A DNA stretch of 38,662 bases, taken from assembly GCA_029248455.1 (NCBI GenBank), contig JAQWJH010000049.1:1-38662 (forward strand), given 5' to 3'. Position 1 is the stretch's first letter. The number at the start of each line of letters is the position of its first letter. Both the position numbers and the translations under genes were made by a program. This document shows, in pieces, positions 10,001-18,324 of this stretch. The notes under the pieces were generated by a model. The model ran no database searches. It worked only from the letters and a program-made list of their open reading frames with translations, and had not been told where the DNA came from. The stretch is from Flavobacteriaceae bacterium. Lineage in GTDB: Bacteria > Bacteroidota > Bacteroidia > Flavobacteriales > Flavobacteriaceae.

Positions 10001-13000
10001 TTTGAACAGTCTAATGTCGAGTTCATACAATTTTGGTTATTAGACACATTTGAAGACAATTCATCTGGAGATAATTATCTTGGAAATTTAATTTTTAATC
10101 TTGGAAGTATCTCTGAAGATATCTTAAAAGATGGTAAAAAATTATATGAAAATGGGTTGCCAACTGTTAATTCTCAACAGATAACAAATAACTCATCATG
10201 GGGAATTTCTCCAGCTACTCAGTCATTGGTTTATACTTTTGATGCTGATGCTAATAATAGAAAACTTCAAGATTTAGGTTATGATGGATTGAATGATCAA
10301 GACGAGAAAAATAAATACTTTAACGGAGATAATGCCGATCCAGCAGGAGATAATTATCAATATTATTTAAATACAAATGGAGGAATATTAGATCGATATA
10401 AAAACTATAATGGTACCCAAGGCAACTCACCTGTTTCTTCAGAATATAGAGGTTCAACAACAGTACCAGATTCTGAGGATGTTAATCAAGATAATACTAT
10501 GAACACCATAGATAGTTATTTCGAATACATCATACCAATTAAAAAAAATATGGATGTTGGAAATCACCCTTTTATAAGTGACGTAAGAAATGATTTAAAA
10601 GTTGATCTCCCAAACGGACAAACAAAAAATACTCGCTGGATTCAATTTAAAATCCCAGTTTTTAAACAGTTTTATAAAAGCAGTAAATACAGTCCATACT
10701 TTAACGCGGTAAATGGAATAGATAATTTAAGATCAATTAGATTCATGAGGATTTTATTGAAAGATTTTTCAAGTCCAGTGAACTTTAGGTTTGCTACTTT
10801 GGATTTAGTTAGAACTGATTGGAAAAGATATTCAAAAACTCTTAATAAGGATAACATATTGTATCCAAATACTTCATTTGATATTGGTTCGGTAAATATT
10901 TTAGAAAATGAAAATAGGGTTCCTGTAAATTATATCCTTCCACCAGGTGTTCAAAGAGAAGAGATTAATTCTAATAGTTCAATTATTAGACAAAATGAAC
11001 AGTCTATGACAATTAAGGTTACTAATCTTCAGCCTGAGGATTCAAGAGCAGTTTATAAGAATTTAGATTTTGACATGAGACAGTATAAAAAGTTAAAAAT
11101 GTATATTCATGCTGAATCTATTGAAGGCAGTCCTTCGCTTCCTGGTGAAGGATCTTTTGAGGATTATGATAAAAGACTGGTCGGTTTTATTAGAATGGGC
11201 TCAGATTTCACGGACAATTACTATCAGATTGAGGTACCATTAAAGCCCACTGCATTTAATCAGGGTAGTTCAAATAAATTTAGTGCAGATCAAGTTTGGG
11301 AACCTGATTCAAACTCGATTGATTTTTCTTTAGAAATATTAACAAAATTGAAGGCTTTAGCTCTGTCGAGTCAATCTAATTTATCTCAAACATTGTATTT
11401 TAACGAAGATCTTCAGCAAATAGATGAATTTACTTCAATTTCAAGTTTGCCAGGAGATAAAAAATATAAGTTTGCTATTAAAGGTAATCCAACCATCGGA
11501 GGAATTAAAACTCTAATGATTGGAGTTAAGAATCCATCAACAAATAAAGGAGATATTCTCTCAGGTGAAGTATGGTTTAATGAACTTAGACTTTCAGAAA
11601 TTGATGGTAAGGGTGGGTGGTCTGCCTTAGGTTCTCTAGAGGCAAATATTGCAGATGTAGCAAATTTCTCTGTCTCTGGAAAAATGTCTACTGTTGGTTT
11701 TGGATCAATTGATAAAACTCCAAATCAAAGAAGTAGAGAAGATTTTAAACAATATGGATTTATCGGAAGTGCAAATTTCGGAAAATTTTTACCTGAAAAT
11801 TGGGGAATTCAAATACCGCTAGCATATAGCGTTAATCAGCAAGAAACAACCCCTGAATATGACCCTTTTTATCAAGACATAAAATTAAATGATAGGTTAG
11901 CTTCTGCAGAGAGGAAAAGTCAAAGAGATTCCATTAGAAATCAAGCAATTTCTTTTAAACAATCTAAGAGTATAAGCTTAATTGGGTTAAAGAAAAATAG
12001 AAATGAAGATAAATCCGAAAGATTTTATGATATTGAAAATTTTGATTTTTCGTACAGTTACAATCAAGAAATTGAACATGATTATGAAATTGAAAATTTA
12101 AGCAGAAAAACTGTCAGAGCAGGCGCTCAATATAGTTTTAGTTTTGAACCATTTGTAATCTCTCCCTTTAAGTCAATTTCATTTATTAGCGATAGTAAAT
12201 ATTTGGAGTGGCTTAGTGAATTTAATATCAACCCTTTACTATCTTCAATCTCCTTTAATACTAATATCAATAGAACGTTTAATAGTCAGCGCTTTAGGGA
12301 AGTTTATATTGAGGGGGCTGATTCTTCAAAACAAATAGCACTGCCTGATATTCAACAAAGGAATTTTTTATTTGACTGGAATTTAAGTTTAAGTCAAAAC
12401 CTTACTAATTCTTTAAGATTGGACTTCTCAGCATCAAACAATAGTGTGGTAAAAAATTATTTTGAAAATGACTCGGATGGAAATAAAATTGTAAATAAAG
12501 AATTTGAAATATGGGACGGATTTTGGAATACTGGAGAAACTAATTCACATAATCAATCTTTTGGATTAAGCTATGAGTTGCCATTTAAATTATTCCCTCT
12601 CATTAATTTTATATCTACAAGCTATAATTATTCTGGGGATTTTAATTGGGAAAGGGGATCTGATGCGATGGCTCAGGTTGAAGATGAGTTAGGAAACGTT
12701 TTGGGAAGGGTTAATACAATTCAAAATGCAAATACTCACACTCTTAGCAGTTCTTTTAATATGGCTAAACTCTATAGAAATATTGGGCTTGTAAAAAAGA
12801 AAAAACCAAAAAAAGTTTTAAATAAAATAACAAATTCAATTATTGGTTTATTAACAGGTATATCCAGACTAAAATTAAATTATACAGAAAATAATGGACA
12901 AGTGTTGCCTGGATACACACAGACACTAGGCTTTTTTGGAACAACTAAACCTTCATTTGCTTTTGTGTTTGGGAGTCAGTCTGATATAAGATTCGAAGCT

Positions 13001-14167
13001 GCCAAAAATGGTTGGTTGACTGATTTTCCAAGTTTTAATGAACAATATTCAAGAGTTCATAATACAAAATTTAATATAGTAACTGAAATAAATTGGATTA
13101 AAGATTTTAAAATAGATTTAAACGCAAATCGAGAGTATTCTGAAAATTTTTCTGAAAATTACAAGATTGTTGATAATAATTATAATGCTTTGGGCTCGAA
13201 TTTATATGGAAATTTTTCCATATCATCAATTTTGATAAAAACATCTTTTAGAGACAGTGATCAGTACAAATCCCAAACTTTTCAAACTTTCCAAAATAAT
13301 AGATTAATAATAGCAAATAGATTAGCTACTATAAATGGAAATTCGAATGGAGATTTCGATAAAGATGGTTTTCCTCAAGGTTATGGTAAAAATAATCAGT
13401 CCGTACTGATTCCAGCATTTTTATCTGCATATACGGGAGAAAATCCAGAAAATATTTCTTTGGGCGCTTTAAGAAGTACACCGCTTCCTAATTGGTCCAT
13501 TCAATATACAGGATTATTAAATATTGAATTTTTCAAGGAAAGATTCAAACGATTTAGCCTAGGACATTCATACAGGTCTAGTTATACATTAAATAATTTC
13601 AAATCAAATTTAGAATTTAATTCATCAAATAATAAAATTACCGATTTGGCTGGAAATTTTTTAAACGAGACATTGTATACTAACATAAATTTAGTTGAAC
13701 AATTTAATCCTCTTTTAAAATTAGACATGGAACTTAAAAATTCTGTAAGAGTAGTTTTGGAAATGAAGAAAGACAGGGCATTATCGTTAAGTTTAGATAA
13801 TAATTTACTAACTGAGGTTTCAGGAATGGATTATTCAATAGGATTGGGATATAGAATTAAGGACTTAAAATTTAGAAATAGTTTTGGAGGGAAACAAAGT
13901 GTTTCTAAAGGCGATTTGAATATTAAAGCTGATTTAAGTTTAAGAGATAATATTACCATCATAAGAAATTTAGACATTGATGACAATAAAGTAACTGCAG
14001 GACAGTCTATATGGTCGTTGAAATTTTCCGCTGATTATGCTTTGAGTAAAAGTTTTAATGCTGTATTTTTTTATGATCATTTATTTTCTGAATTTGCTAT
14101 TTCTACAGCATTTCCTCAAACAACAATTAGATCAGGGATGACGCTGAGATACAATTTTGGCGAATAA
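7037..14167 (+). CDS. sprA: T9SS outer-membrane translocon SprA (gliding motility)
   Basis: SprA forms the giant single-chain beta-barrel channel of the type IX secretion system, through which folded cargo crosses the outer membrane of gliding Bacteroidota. The 2376 residues are close to the usual size of about 2400. A signal peptide (residues 1-28, ending YSLFGQ) is followed by SprA N-terminal-type sequence such as IFGGDEIELTPQGSISMDVG (about 138-157). An Asp/Asn-rich segment lies near 1068-1165, and aromatic, strand-rich sequence runs to the terminal LRYNFGE, typical of a barrel end. The only plausible start is a TTG at 7037, four bases after the ruvA stop. Other T9SS components (SprE, GldKLMN, PorV) are absent from the window. 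Identification rests on whole-length family resemblance and conserved flavobacterial synteny with ruvA and gcvH. Confidence 0.95.
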   Translation: MNKISFKKKFFLLSSILTLIYNYSLFGQKVISLDTIGNTVYLGSFKLKPPSFFVSKYTYDPLTDKYVFTTKAGEINVGTPLFLTPSEYRKLIKANNIKTYFQEKLKLLEDEDSDESKKIKNLLPDLYLNSNFFQSIFGGDEIELTPQGSISMDVGARYQKRENPSISTRNQSNINLDFNQSISLSLNGKIGERLTISSNYDTQSTFDFQNLLKLDYTPTEDDIIQKIELGNVSMPLSGSLISGAQSLFGFKTELKFGNTKVTTVLSEQRSQSQTVMAKGDGSFEEFSIFPLDYDENRHFFLGQYFRDKYDKTLKNYPYLNTQVNITRIEVWVTNRVNQTQNVRNVLALQDLGESDPLKTKIDEFYPSFILKPGSNVYPDNSVNKFDPLSIGTGLLNSSIREISTVKNGFGPISNLISEGNDYSVLESARKLEPNEYKLHEKLGYISLNQPLNNDEILGVAYQYTVGGQVFQVGEFANDGIDATDTYENNGQLQISNNSLIVKMLKSSLTNINQPVWDLMMKNIYSIGSYQINKDDFKLNIFYTNPSPLNYIEPVDSSIWPSSIDGKTLLSVFNLDNLNMNNDIQNGGDGFFDFVPNLTINSTNGLIIFTSVEPFGEYLFDKLKNSNSNSEDYKNYNSYNDNQKKYVYQEIYKSSKIEAEEKIEKNKFQLKGSYKTSGDSGGIAIGQFNVPRGSVKVSAGGRLLQEGIDYTVNYQAGRVQILDETLKNSNIPIEISTESNSFYAQQKKRFSGFNIEHKFNDNFILGGSLMNLSERSISQKANYGVEPVNNTMIGLNGIFSTDVPFLTRMVNKLPNINTRVPSTISVKGEVAFLHAGKPKNSGYDNSATVYVDDFEGSETNIDLRDNLSWKLSSVPLNVNGSQFGTDDLRLGHYRAKLAWYNIDPVFYTRQRPAEIDDNELSKNETRRIFIDEIFPQQDLIEGQSRIQNTFDLNFLPNEKGPYNNIENDLFINNTEKNWGGISRKINTTNFEQSNVEFIQFWLLDTFEDNSSGDNYLGNLIFNLGSISEDILKDGKKLYENGLPTVNSQQITNNSSWGISPATQSLVYTFDADANNRKLQDLGYDGLNDQDEKNKYFNGDNADPAGDNYQYYLNTNGGILDRYKNYNGTQGNSPVSSEYRGSTTVPDSEDVNQDNTMNTIDSYFEYIIPIKKNMDVGNHPFISDVRNDLKVDLPNGQTKNTRWIQFKIPVFKQFYKSSKYSPYFNAVNGIDNLRSIRFMRILLKDFSSPVNFRFATLDLVRTDWKRYSKTLNKDNILYPNTSFDIGSVNILENENRVPVNYILPPGVQREEINSNSSIIRQNEQSMTIKVTNLQPEDSRAVYKNLDFDMRQYKKLKMYIHAESIEGSPSLPGEGSFEDYDKRLVGFIRMGSDFTDNYYQIEVPLKPTAFNQGSSNKFSADQVWEPDSNSIDFSLEILTKLKALALSSQSNLSQTLYFNEDLQQIDEFTSISSLPGDKKYKFAIKGNPTIGGIKTLMIGVKNPSTNKGDILSGEVWFNELRLSEIDGKGGWSALGSLEANIADVANFSVSGKMSTVGFGSIDKTPNQRSREDFKQYGFIGSANFGKFLPENWGIQIPLAYSVNQQETTPEYDPFYQDIKLNDRLASAERKSQRDSIRNQAISFKQSKSISLIGLKKNRNEDKSERFYDIENFDFSYSYNQEIEHDYEIENLSRKTVRAGAQYSFSFEPFVISPFKSISFISDSKYLEWLSEFNINPLLSSISFNTNINRTFNSQRFREVYIEGADSSKQIALPDIQQRNFLFDWNLSLSQNLTNSLRLDFSASNNSVVKNYFENDSDGNKIVNKEFEIWDGFWNTGETNSHNQSFGLSYELPFKLFPLINFISTSYNYSGDFNWERGSDAMAQVEDELGNVLGRVNTIQNANTHTLSSSFNMAKLYRNIGLVKKKKPKKVLNKITNSIIGLLTGISRLKLNYTENNGQVLPGYTQTLGFFGTTKPSFAFVFGSQSDIRFEAAKNGWLTDFPSFNEQYSRVHNTKFNIVTEINWIKDFKIDLNANREYSENFSENYKIVDNNYNALGSNLYGNFSISSILIKTSFRDSDQYKSQTFQTFQNNRLIIANRLATINGNSNGDFDKDGFPQGYGKNNQSVLIPAFLSAYTGENPENISLGALRSTPLPNWSIQYTGLLNIEFFKERFKRFSLGHSYRSSYTLNNFKSNLEFNSSNNKITDLAGNFLNETLYTNINLVEQFNPLLKLDMELKNSVRVVLEMKKDRALSLSLDNNLLTEVSGMDYSIGLGYRIKDLKFRNSFGGKQSVSKGDLNIKADLSLRDNITIIRNLDIDDNKVTAGQSIWSLKFSADYALSKSFNAVFFYDHLFSEFAISTAFPQTTIRSGMTLRYNFGE

Positions 14168-14225
14168 ATTATTTATGAAAAAATATTTATAAAACTTACA
14201 TTTACAAATTAAAAATTTATTAAAA

Positions 14226-14606
14226 ATGGAAATTAAACCTGAATTAAAATATACAAAAGACCACGAATGGATTAAGGTCGAGGGTAATGTGGCAACTATT
14301 GGGATTACTGATTACGCTCAAGGAGAATTGGGGGATATTGTTTACGTTGAGATTGAAGCTTTAGATGAAGAGTTACAAAAAGAAGAAATTTTTGGATCAG
14401 TTGAGGCTGTTAAAACTGTTTCAGATTTATTTTTACCAGTTTCAGGAAAAATTACTCATATCAATGAGAGCCTGGAAGATAACCCAGAACTAATTAATGA
14501 AGACCCCTATAATAAAGGATGGATTATAAAAATGGAAATTCAAACCCCAAGTGAGTTAGATGAGCTTTTAGATGCTGATTCGTATCAAGACCTAATCGGT
14601 GGATAA
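14226..14606 (+). CDS. gcvH: Glycine cleavage system H protein
   Basis: Lipoyl carrier of the glycine cleavage system. It shuttles the aminomethyl group from the P protein to the T protein and is re-oxidised by the L protein in the cytoplasm. The 126 residues are standard. The lipoyl attachment site is Lys-63 in GSVEAVKTVSDLF, and the H-protein opening KYTKDHEWIKVEG and ending NKGWIIKM are present. The ATG at 14226 lies 58 bp after sprA. A weak -7-like TACATTTA occurs at 14197-14204 but has no matching -33 TTG, so read-through from sprA or a weak own promoter are both possible. The last 8 bases overlap the next gene. P and T protein genes are not in the window. Confidence 0.97.
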   Translation: MEIKPELKYTKDHEWIKVEGNVATIGITDYAQGELGDIVYVEIEALDEELQKEEIFGSVEAVKTVSDLFLPVSGKITHINESLEDNPELINEDPYNKGWIIKMEIQTPSELDELLDADSYQDLIGG

Positions 14607-14967
14607 AGCTTTTTTAAAAAAACTTACAATATTATACACTCTATCTATTTTATTAGTTTCTATAATTCCTATTCCTAAACTCCCGTTTCCAGAGTTTAAT
14701 CTGTTTGAATGGGATAAATTTTTTCATTTATGTGCTTATTTAATTATGGCAATAATGTGGATTAGATTAGGGTTTTTAGAAACTGGTGATTTGAAGTGGA
14801 ATTATATCAAAATAGTAATTTTTATTGCAATTATTACTGAGTTTTGTCAAGGATTTTTGCCAATTGGAAGGTATTTCGAGATTGCTGATATTATTGCAAA
14901 TATGACTGGAATTCTAATTGCATTTTTTTTAAGTAAAATCCATATTCTTAAAAATAAACACTCATAG
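14599..14967 (+). CDS. VanZ-like small integral membrane protein
   Basis: A 122-residue protein with four predicted membrane helices (about 9-25, 38-56, 71-87 and 95-112). VanZ-family features are FNLFEWDKFFHLCAYLIMA, with the conserved Asp-Lys-x-x-His, and TEFCQGFLPIGRYFEIADII, with Glu/Gln in helix 3 and a following Asp. The start is a GTG at 14599 that overlaps the gcvH stop region by 8 bases, implying translational coupling. The biochemical function of VanZ-like proteins in Bacteroidota is unknown; the name comes from a teicoplanin-resistance locus and should not be read as a resistance prediction. The position after gcvH and before a TonB gene is common in Flavobacteriia. Confidence 0.85.
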   Translation: MDKAFLKKLTILYTLSILLVSIIPIPKLPFPEFNLFEWDKFFHLCAYLIMAIMWIRLGFLETGDLKWNYIKIVIFIAIITEFCQGFLPIGRYFEIADIIANMTGILIAFFLSKIHILKNKHS

Positions 14968-15017
14968 CTTTTATTTTAAAAAAAAAAATTTATTTTAGCT
15001 AAGAATACATTGTAATT

Positions 15018-15716
15018 ATGCAAAGAAAAAAAAATCCACAAGCAGATCTTAGAAAATATAGTAGTTTAATGTTTGCCCTAGGCTTATGTTTGGTGCTTTT
15101 TATTTCATGGCAGGCTATTGAGTATAAGACGTATGAGAGACAATACGATTTAGAATCTCTAAATGTTGAGGATGATGATGATGAAGAAATTCCGATTACT
15201 GAACAAATAAAAACACCGCCGCCGCCCCCACCACCACCAGCTCCTGAAATTATTGAAGTAGTTGAAGGTGAGGAAGAAATTGAAGAAACTATTATTGAAT
15301 CTACTGAAACTGATCAAGAAGAGGTAGTCGAAGAAGTTGAAGTTTTGGAAGAGGAAATTGATATGGATATTCCATTTGCAATTATTGAGGATGTTCCGTT
15401 ATTTCCAGGTTGTGAAAACGTAGCTAAATCTCAAAGAAGAAAATGTTTTCAAGATAAAATACAAAAACACATAATTAAAAATTTTAGATATCCTGAAATT
15501 GCTCAAGAAATGGGGATACAAGGAAGAGTTTTTGTTCAATTTATTATTGGAAAAGATGGTAATATTAGTGGGATTAGAACACGAGGACCAGACAAAAATT
15601 TAGAAAAAGAGGCAAACAGAATTATATCCAAACTCCCAAAAATGACACCTGGTAAACAGCGAGGCAGACCAGTAAGGGTGCCTTTTAGTATTCCAGTAAC
15701 TTTCAAGTTAAATTAA
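15018..15716 (+). CDS. TonB-family energy transducer
   Basis: Inner-membrane-anchored protein that transmits proton-motive energy from ExbB/ExbD to outer-membrane TonB-dependent receptors. The 232 residues comprise a basic N-terminus (QRKKNPQADLRK), one membrane helix (about 16-32), an acidic stretch EDDDDEE (51-57), a polyproline run (about 67-76), a Glu-rich linker (about 78-118) and a C-terminal TonB domain (about 145-232). That domain contains IQGRVFVQFIIGKDGNISG and ends VPFSIPVTFKLN. The acidic linker replaces the Pro-Lys repeats of proteobacterial TonB, as is usual in Bacteroidota. A -7-like TATTTTAG lies at 14991-14998, one base off consensus. exbB/exbD are not adjacent. Which receptor it serves cannot be told. 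Confidence 0.9.
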   Translation: MQRKKNPQADLRKYSSLMFALGLCLVLFISWQAIEYKTYERQYDLESLNVEDDDDEEIPITEQIKTPPPPPPPPAPEIIEVVEGEEEIEETIIESTETDQEEVVEEVEVLEEEIDMDIPFAIIEDVPLFPGCENVAKSQRRKCFQDKIQKHIIKNFRYPEIAQEMGIQGRVFVQFIIGKDGNISGIRTRGPDKNLEKEANRIISKLPKMTPGKQRGRPVRVPFSIPVTFKLN

Positions 15717-15751
15717 GCTTTTTATATAAGGTCTTAAATATCTGTTAATAA

Positions 15752-15782
15752 TTGTTTTCTCAAATATTCTGTATTAACTTTG
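15752..15782 (+). promoter_or_regulatory. Bacteroidota-type promoter of the oxidase accessory cluster
   Basis: TTG at 15752-15754, then a 20-nt spacer, then TAACTTTG at 15775-15782. This is a full match to the -33/-7 consensus. Transcription would start near 15788, so the TTG at 15752 cannot be the cyoE start codon. Confidence 0.7.
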
Positions 15783-15796
15783 CGCCCTATTTTATT

Positions 15797-16717
15797 ATGG
15801 CTATAAGTTCATCCAAAACCTATTATTTTTCGTTAAATAATTTTTTAATGACAACTCTTAAAGACTTTTTTGAATTAACAAAAGCAAGGTTAGCCATAAG
15901 TGTTGTGTTTTCATCTCTTGCGGGTTATTTAATTGCTGCAGACACTTATGATTTAAAGATAGTTTCAATGTTGTTTATAGGCGGCTACTGTATGGTTGGA
16001 GCTTCAAATGCATTTAATCAATTAATTGAAAAAGACATAGATTCTTTAATGGATAGAACTAAAAATCGTCCAATACCTTCTTTACGTCTTTCAACTTCAA
16101 GTGCATTTTTAGTCTCTGTTTTATTGACTTTATTTGGTATAATTATTTTATATAAAATAAATCCCAAAACAGCTCTTTTTGGAGCAATTTCTATTTTTAT
16201 TTACACGTGTCTTTACACTCCTTTAAAAACAAAAACTCCGCTATCTGTTTTTATTGGCGCATTTCCTGGAGCCATTCCTTTTATGTTGGGTTGGGTTGCA
16301 GCAACGAACAATTTCGGAATTGAAGCCGGTACTTTATTTGCTATTCAATTTTTTTGGCAATTTCCTCACTTTTGGGCACTCGGCTGGATGCTTCATGATG
16401 ATTACAAAAAGGCAGGTATTAATATGCTTCCTACTAAAAATAAAGATAAAGCTACCGCATTACAAACAGTCCTCTACACAATTTGGATGATTATGATCTC
16501 AGTGTTTCCAGTTAGTGGTTTAACTGGCGAATTACATTTAACGGTTTTTTCAGCTGCTTTAATTGGATTAATAGGGTTAGCGATGCTTTATTTTTCTATT
16601 AACCTTTATAATAAAATGACAACTGAAGCAGCAAAAAAATTATTTACAGCTAGTGTAATTTGTTTAACATTGGTTCAAGTCATATATGTAATTGATAAAA
16701 TGTTTTTATGGAAATAA
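15797..16717 (+). CDS. cyoE: Protohaem IX farnesyltransferase (haem O synthase)
   Basis: Integral membrane prenyltransferase that adds a farnesyl group to haem B to make haem O, needed by haem-copper oxidases; also called ctaB. The UbiA-family signature is seen in ASNAFNQLIEKDIDSLMDRT (the Asn/Asp-x3-Asp prenyl-diphosphate site), followed by KNRPIPS, and a second polar loop, GWMLHDDYKKAGINMLP. About nine hydrophobic segments follow. Start choice: the frame opens with a TTG at 15752, but a good promoter occupies 15752-15782, so I use the ATG at 15797. The ATG at 15848 (MTTLKDFFELTKAR) is a credible alternative giving a longer leader. The end overlaps the next gene by 10 bases, so the cluster is an operon. 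Confidence 0.93.
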   Translation: MAISSSKTYYFSLNNFLMTTLKDFFELTKARLAISVVFSSLAGYLIAADTYDLKIVSMLFIGGYCMVGASNAFNQLIEKDIDSLMDRTKNRPIPSLRLSTSSAFLVSVLLTLFGIIILYKINPKTALFGAISIFIYTCLYTPLKTKTPLSVFIGAFPGAIPFMLGWVAATNNFGIEAGTLFAIQFFWQFPHFWALGWMLHDDYKKAGINMLPTKNKDKATALQTVLYTIWMIMISVFPVSGLTGELHLTVFSAALIGLIGLAMLYFSINLYNKMTTEAAKKLFTASVICLTLVQVIYVIDKMFLWK

Positions 16718-17292
16718 GTGAAAATGAAAACGAAATACGTTTAAAGAGGATAAAGGCAAAAAAAATGATGCTGTTATTTTCTATGTTAAGTATTGCAATG
16801 ACTTTTGCAGGACTAACCAGCGCTTACATTGTTAGTAAATCTCGGCCTGACTGGTTAAAAGATTTTGAACTTCCAATAGCTTTTACTTTAAGTACTATTT
16901 TTATAGCAATTAGTAGCCTTTCTATAGCATTTGCAAAAAAAAATTTAAATCAAAACAATAGTTCCAAAACCAATTTTTTGTTACTTGTAACTTTTGGATT
17001 AGGAATACTATTTGTTGCCAGTCAATTTATTGGTTTCAATAAATTAATTTCTTCAGGTTATTTTTTTACTGGAGCGCAAAGTACAATTACTACTTCTTTT
17101 TTATATGTTTTAACTGTTTTGCATTTAGCTCATCTTTTTGCGGGATTAATTGTGCTAATCGTTGTTATAATTAATAATTATAAAAACAAATATAAAATAG
17201 AAAAATTAGGTTTTGAATTAGCAGTTACGTTTTGGCATTTTCTGGGAATTTTATGGCTTTATTTGTTTGTTTTTTTCTATTTCTTTAGATAG
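16708..17292 (+). CDS. Cytochrome c oxidase subunit III family protein, short form
   Basis: A 194-residue membrane protein with five hydrophobic helices and the subunit III fold. Recognisable parts are FAGLTSAYIVSKSRPDW near residues 31-47, LYVLTVLHLAHLFAGLIVLI (about 132-151) and the closing TFWHFLGILWLYLFVFFYF with its conserved Trp-His. Subunit III stabilises the catalytic subunit I of the aa3-type oxidase and supports proton uptake; it carries no metal. It overlaps the cyoE end by 10 bases. This short version is followed directly by a second, longer subunit III gene, the arrangement usual in Flavobacteriia. Whether both sit in one oxidase complex cannot be read from sequence. Confidence 0.9.
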   Translation: MEISENENEIRLKRIKAKKMMLLFSMLSIAMTFAGLTSAYIVSKSRPDWLKDFELPIAFTLSTIFIAISSLSIAFAKKNLNQNNSSKTNFLLLVTFGLGILFVASQFIGFNKLISSGYFFTGAQSTITTSFLYVLTVLHLAHLFAGLIVLIVVIINNYKNKYKIEKLGFELAVTFWHFLGILWLYLFVFFYFFR

Positions 17293-17302
17293 TAAAAAAA
17301 TG

Positions 17303-17310
17303 TAACTTTG
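17303..17310 (+). promoter_or_regulatory. -7-like element upstream of the long subunit III gene
   Basis: TAACTTTG lies between the two subunit III genes, 22 bp before the ATG at 17332. It matches TAnnTTTG exactly, but no TTG lies at the expected -33 distance. It may be an internal promoter. Confidence 0.4.
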
Positions 17311-17331
17311 TAACAAAATTATTTTAATTTG

Positions 17332-18315
17332 ATGAGTACAACAATATCAACAAACATAGAGGAAGAAGATCTTTGGGGAGGGGGTAAACAACCTTTTAAG
17401 GCTAGTTATGGAAAACTAATGATGTGGTTTTTTATTGTTTCCGATGCCTTAACTTTTTCTGGATTTTTAGTAGCGTATGGCTTTTCAAGATTTAAAAATA
17501 TTGATTCCTGGCCTATAGCTGATGAAGTTTTCAATCACTTCCCTTTTTTACATGGTGTAGATGCTCCAATGTATTATGTAGCTTTAATGACTTTTGTTTT
17601 GATTTTTTCATCTGTTACTATGGTTTTAGCCGTTGATGCAGGCCATCATATGCAGAAAGAGCGTGTTGTTTTTTACATGGCACTTACAATTATTGGAGGA
17701 GCTATTTTCGTTGGCTCACAAGCCTGGGAGTGGAAAAATTTTATTAAAGGAGAATATGGGGCAGTTGAAACTAATGGCGGTCAGATTTATCAATTTGTTT
17801 ACGAGGATAATCCAAAAAAAAGAATTGGATTAGAAAATTTAGCTTTAGAAATACCAGGAGATAGAGTACAACACGAGAGTAAAAATGGAATTTGGTTTAG
17901 AGATGAATCAACTTTACCTTCTTTCACCTTAAATGAAGTTGTCAGCGGTTTTAAATCAAATCCAAATATTGTAATTAAAACAGAAAAAATTGATGAAAAA
18001 GGTCATAAAATTATTTTAAGTAGAGAGGAATCCTTGGAAAAAATTAGCCAAGCCAAATATGTGGTCGAGGGTGCCAATTTGGTTCGTAATGAATATGGAA
18101 ATAGATTGTTTGCTGATTTTTTCTTTTTTATAACAGGATTTCATGGTTTCCATGTTTTATCTGGCGTTGTAATCAATATAATTATTTTTTTTAATGTGCT
18201 TATTGGTACCTATGAAAGAAGAGGGCATTATGAAATGGTAGAAAAAGTTGGTTTGTATTGGCATTTTGTAGACTTAGTTTGGGTCTTTGTTTTTACATTC
18301 TTTTATTTGGTATAA
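17332..18315 (+). CDS. Cytochrome c oxidase subunit III, long form with soluble insertion
   Basis: A 327-residue subunit III-like membrane protein. N-terminal helices include MMWFFIVSDALTFSGFLVAY (30-49) and VALMTFVLIFSSVTMVLAVD (83-102), then IIGGAIFVGSQAWEWKNFI. A hydrophilic stretch of about 120 residues (141-260) interrupts the family fold. The helices then resume with FFFFITGFHGFHVLSGVVIN (263-282) and the classic end LYWHFVDLVWVFVFTFFYLV (308-327). The frame can begin with TTG at 17329, but the next codon is ATG (17332), which I choose. The gene is part of the oxidase cluster and is followed after 9 bases by subunit IV. Long inserts are known in flavobacterial homologues; their function is not. 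Confidence 0.92.
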   Translation: MSTTISTNIEEEDLWGGGKQPFKASYGKLMMWFFIVSDALTFSGFLVAYGFSRFKNIDSWPIADEVFNHFPFLHGVDAPMYYVALMTFVLIFSSVTMVLAVDAGHHMQKERVVFYMALTIIGGAIFVGSQAWEWKNFIKGEYGAVETNGGQIYQFVYEDNPKKRIGLENLALEIPGDRVQHESKNGIWFRDESTLPSFTLNEVVSGFKSNPNIVIKTEKIDEKGHKIILSREESLEKISQAKYVVEGANLVRNEYGNRLFADFFFFITGFHGFHVLSGVVINIIIFFNVLIGTYERRGHYEMVEKVGLYWHFVDLVWVFVFTFFYLV

Positions 18316-18324
18316 TTTTTAAAT

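Noticed and set aside
14168-14225. Terminator between sprA and gcvH
   Set aside because: The A/T-rich repeats (ATAAAT/ATTTAT) have almost no loop or GC pairs and no convincing T tract after a stem.
14599-14967. Glycopeptide resistance gene (vanZ)
   Set aside because: Only the VanZ-like fold is present; no other van genes are nearby, and such proteins are common housekeeping-type neighbours in Flavobacteriia.
14961-15000. TAGCT/AGCTA hairpin before the TonB gene
   Set aside because: Only five pairs match, the inner bases do not pair, and the site lies in a simple A/T-rich stretch.
15213-15245. GC-rich CCX repeat, possible microsatellite or phase-variable tract
   Set aside because: It encodes the polyproline linker normal for TonB, and its codons vary (ccg, ccc, cca).
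15752-15796. TTG start giving a longer CyoE
   Set aside because: The bases form a promoter (-33 TTG and -7 TAACTTTG), so they lie upstream of the transcript.
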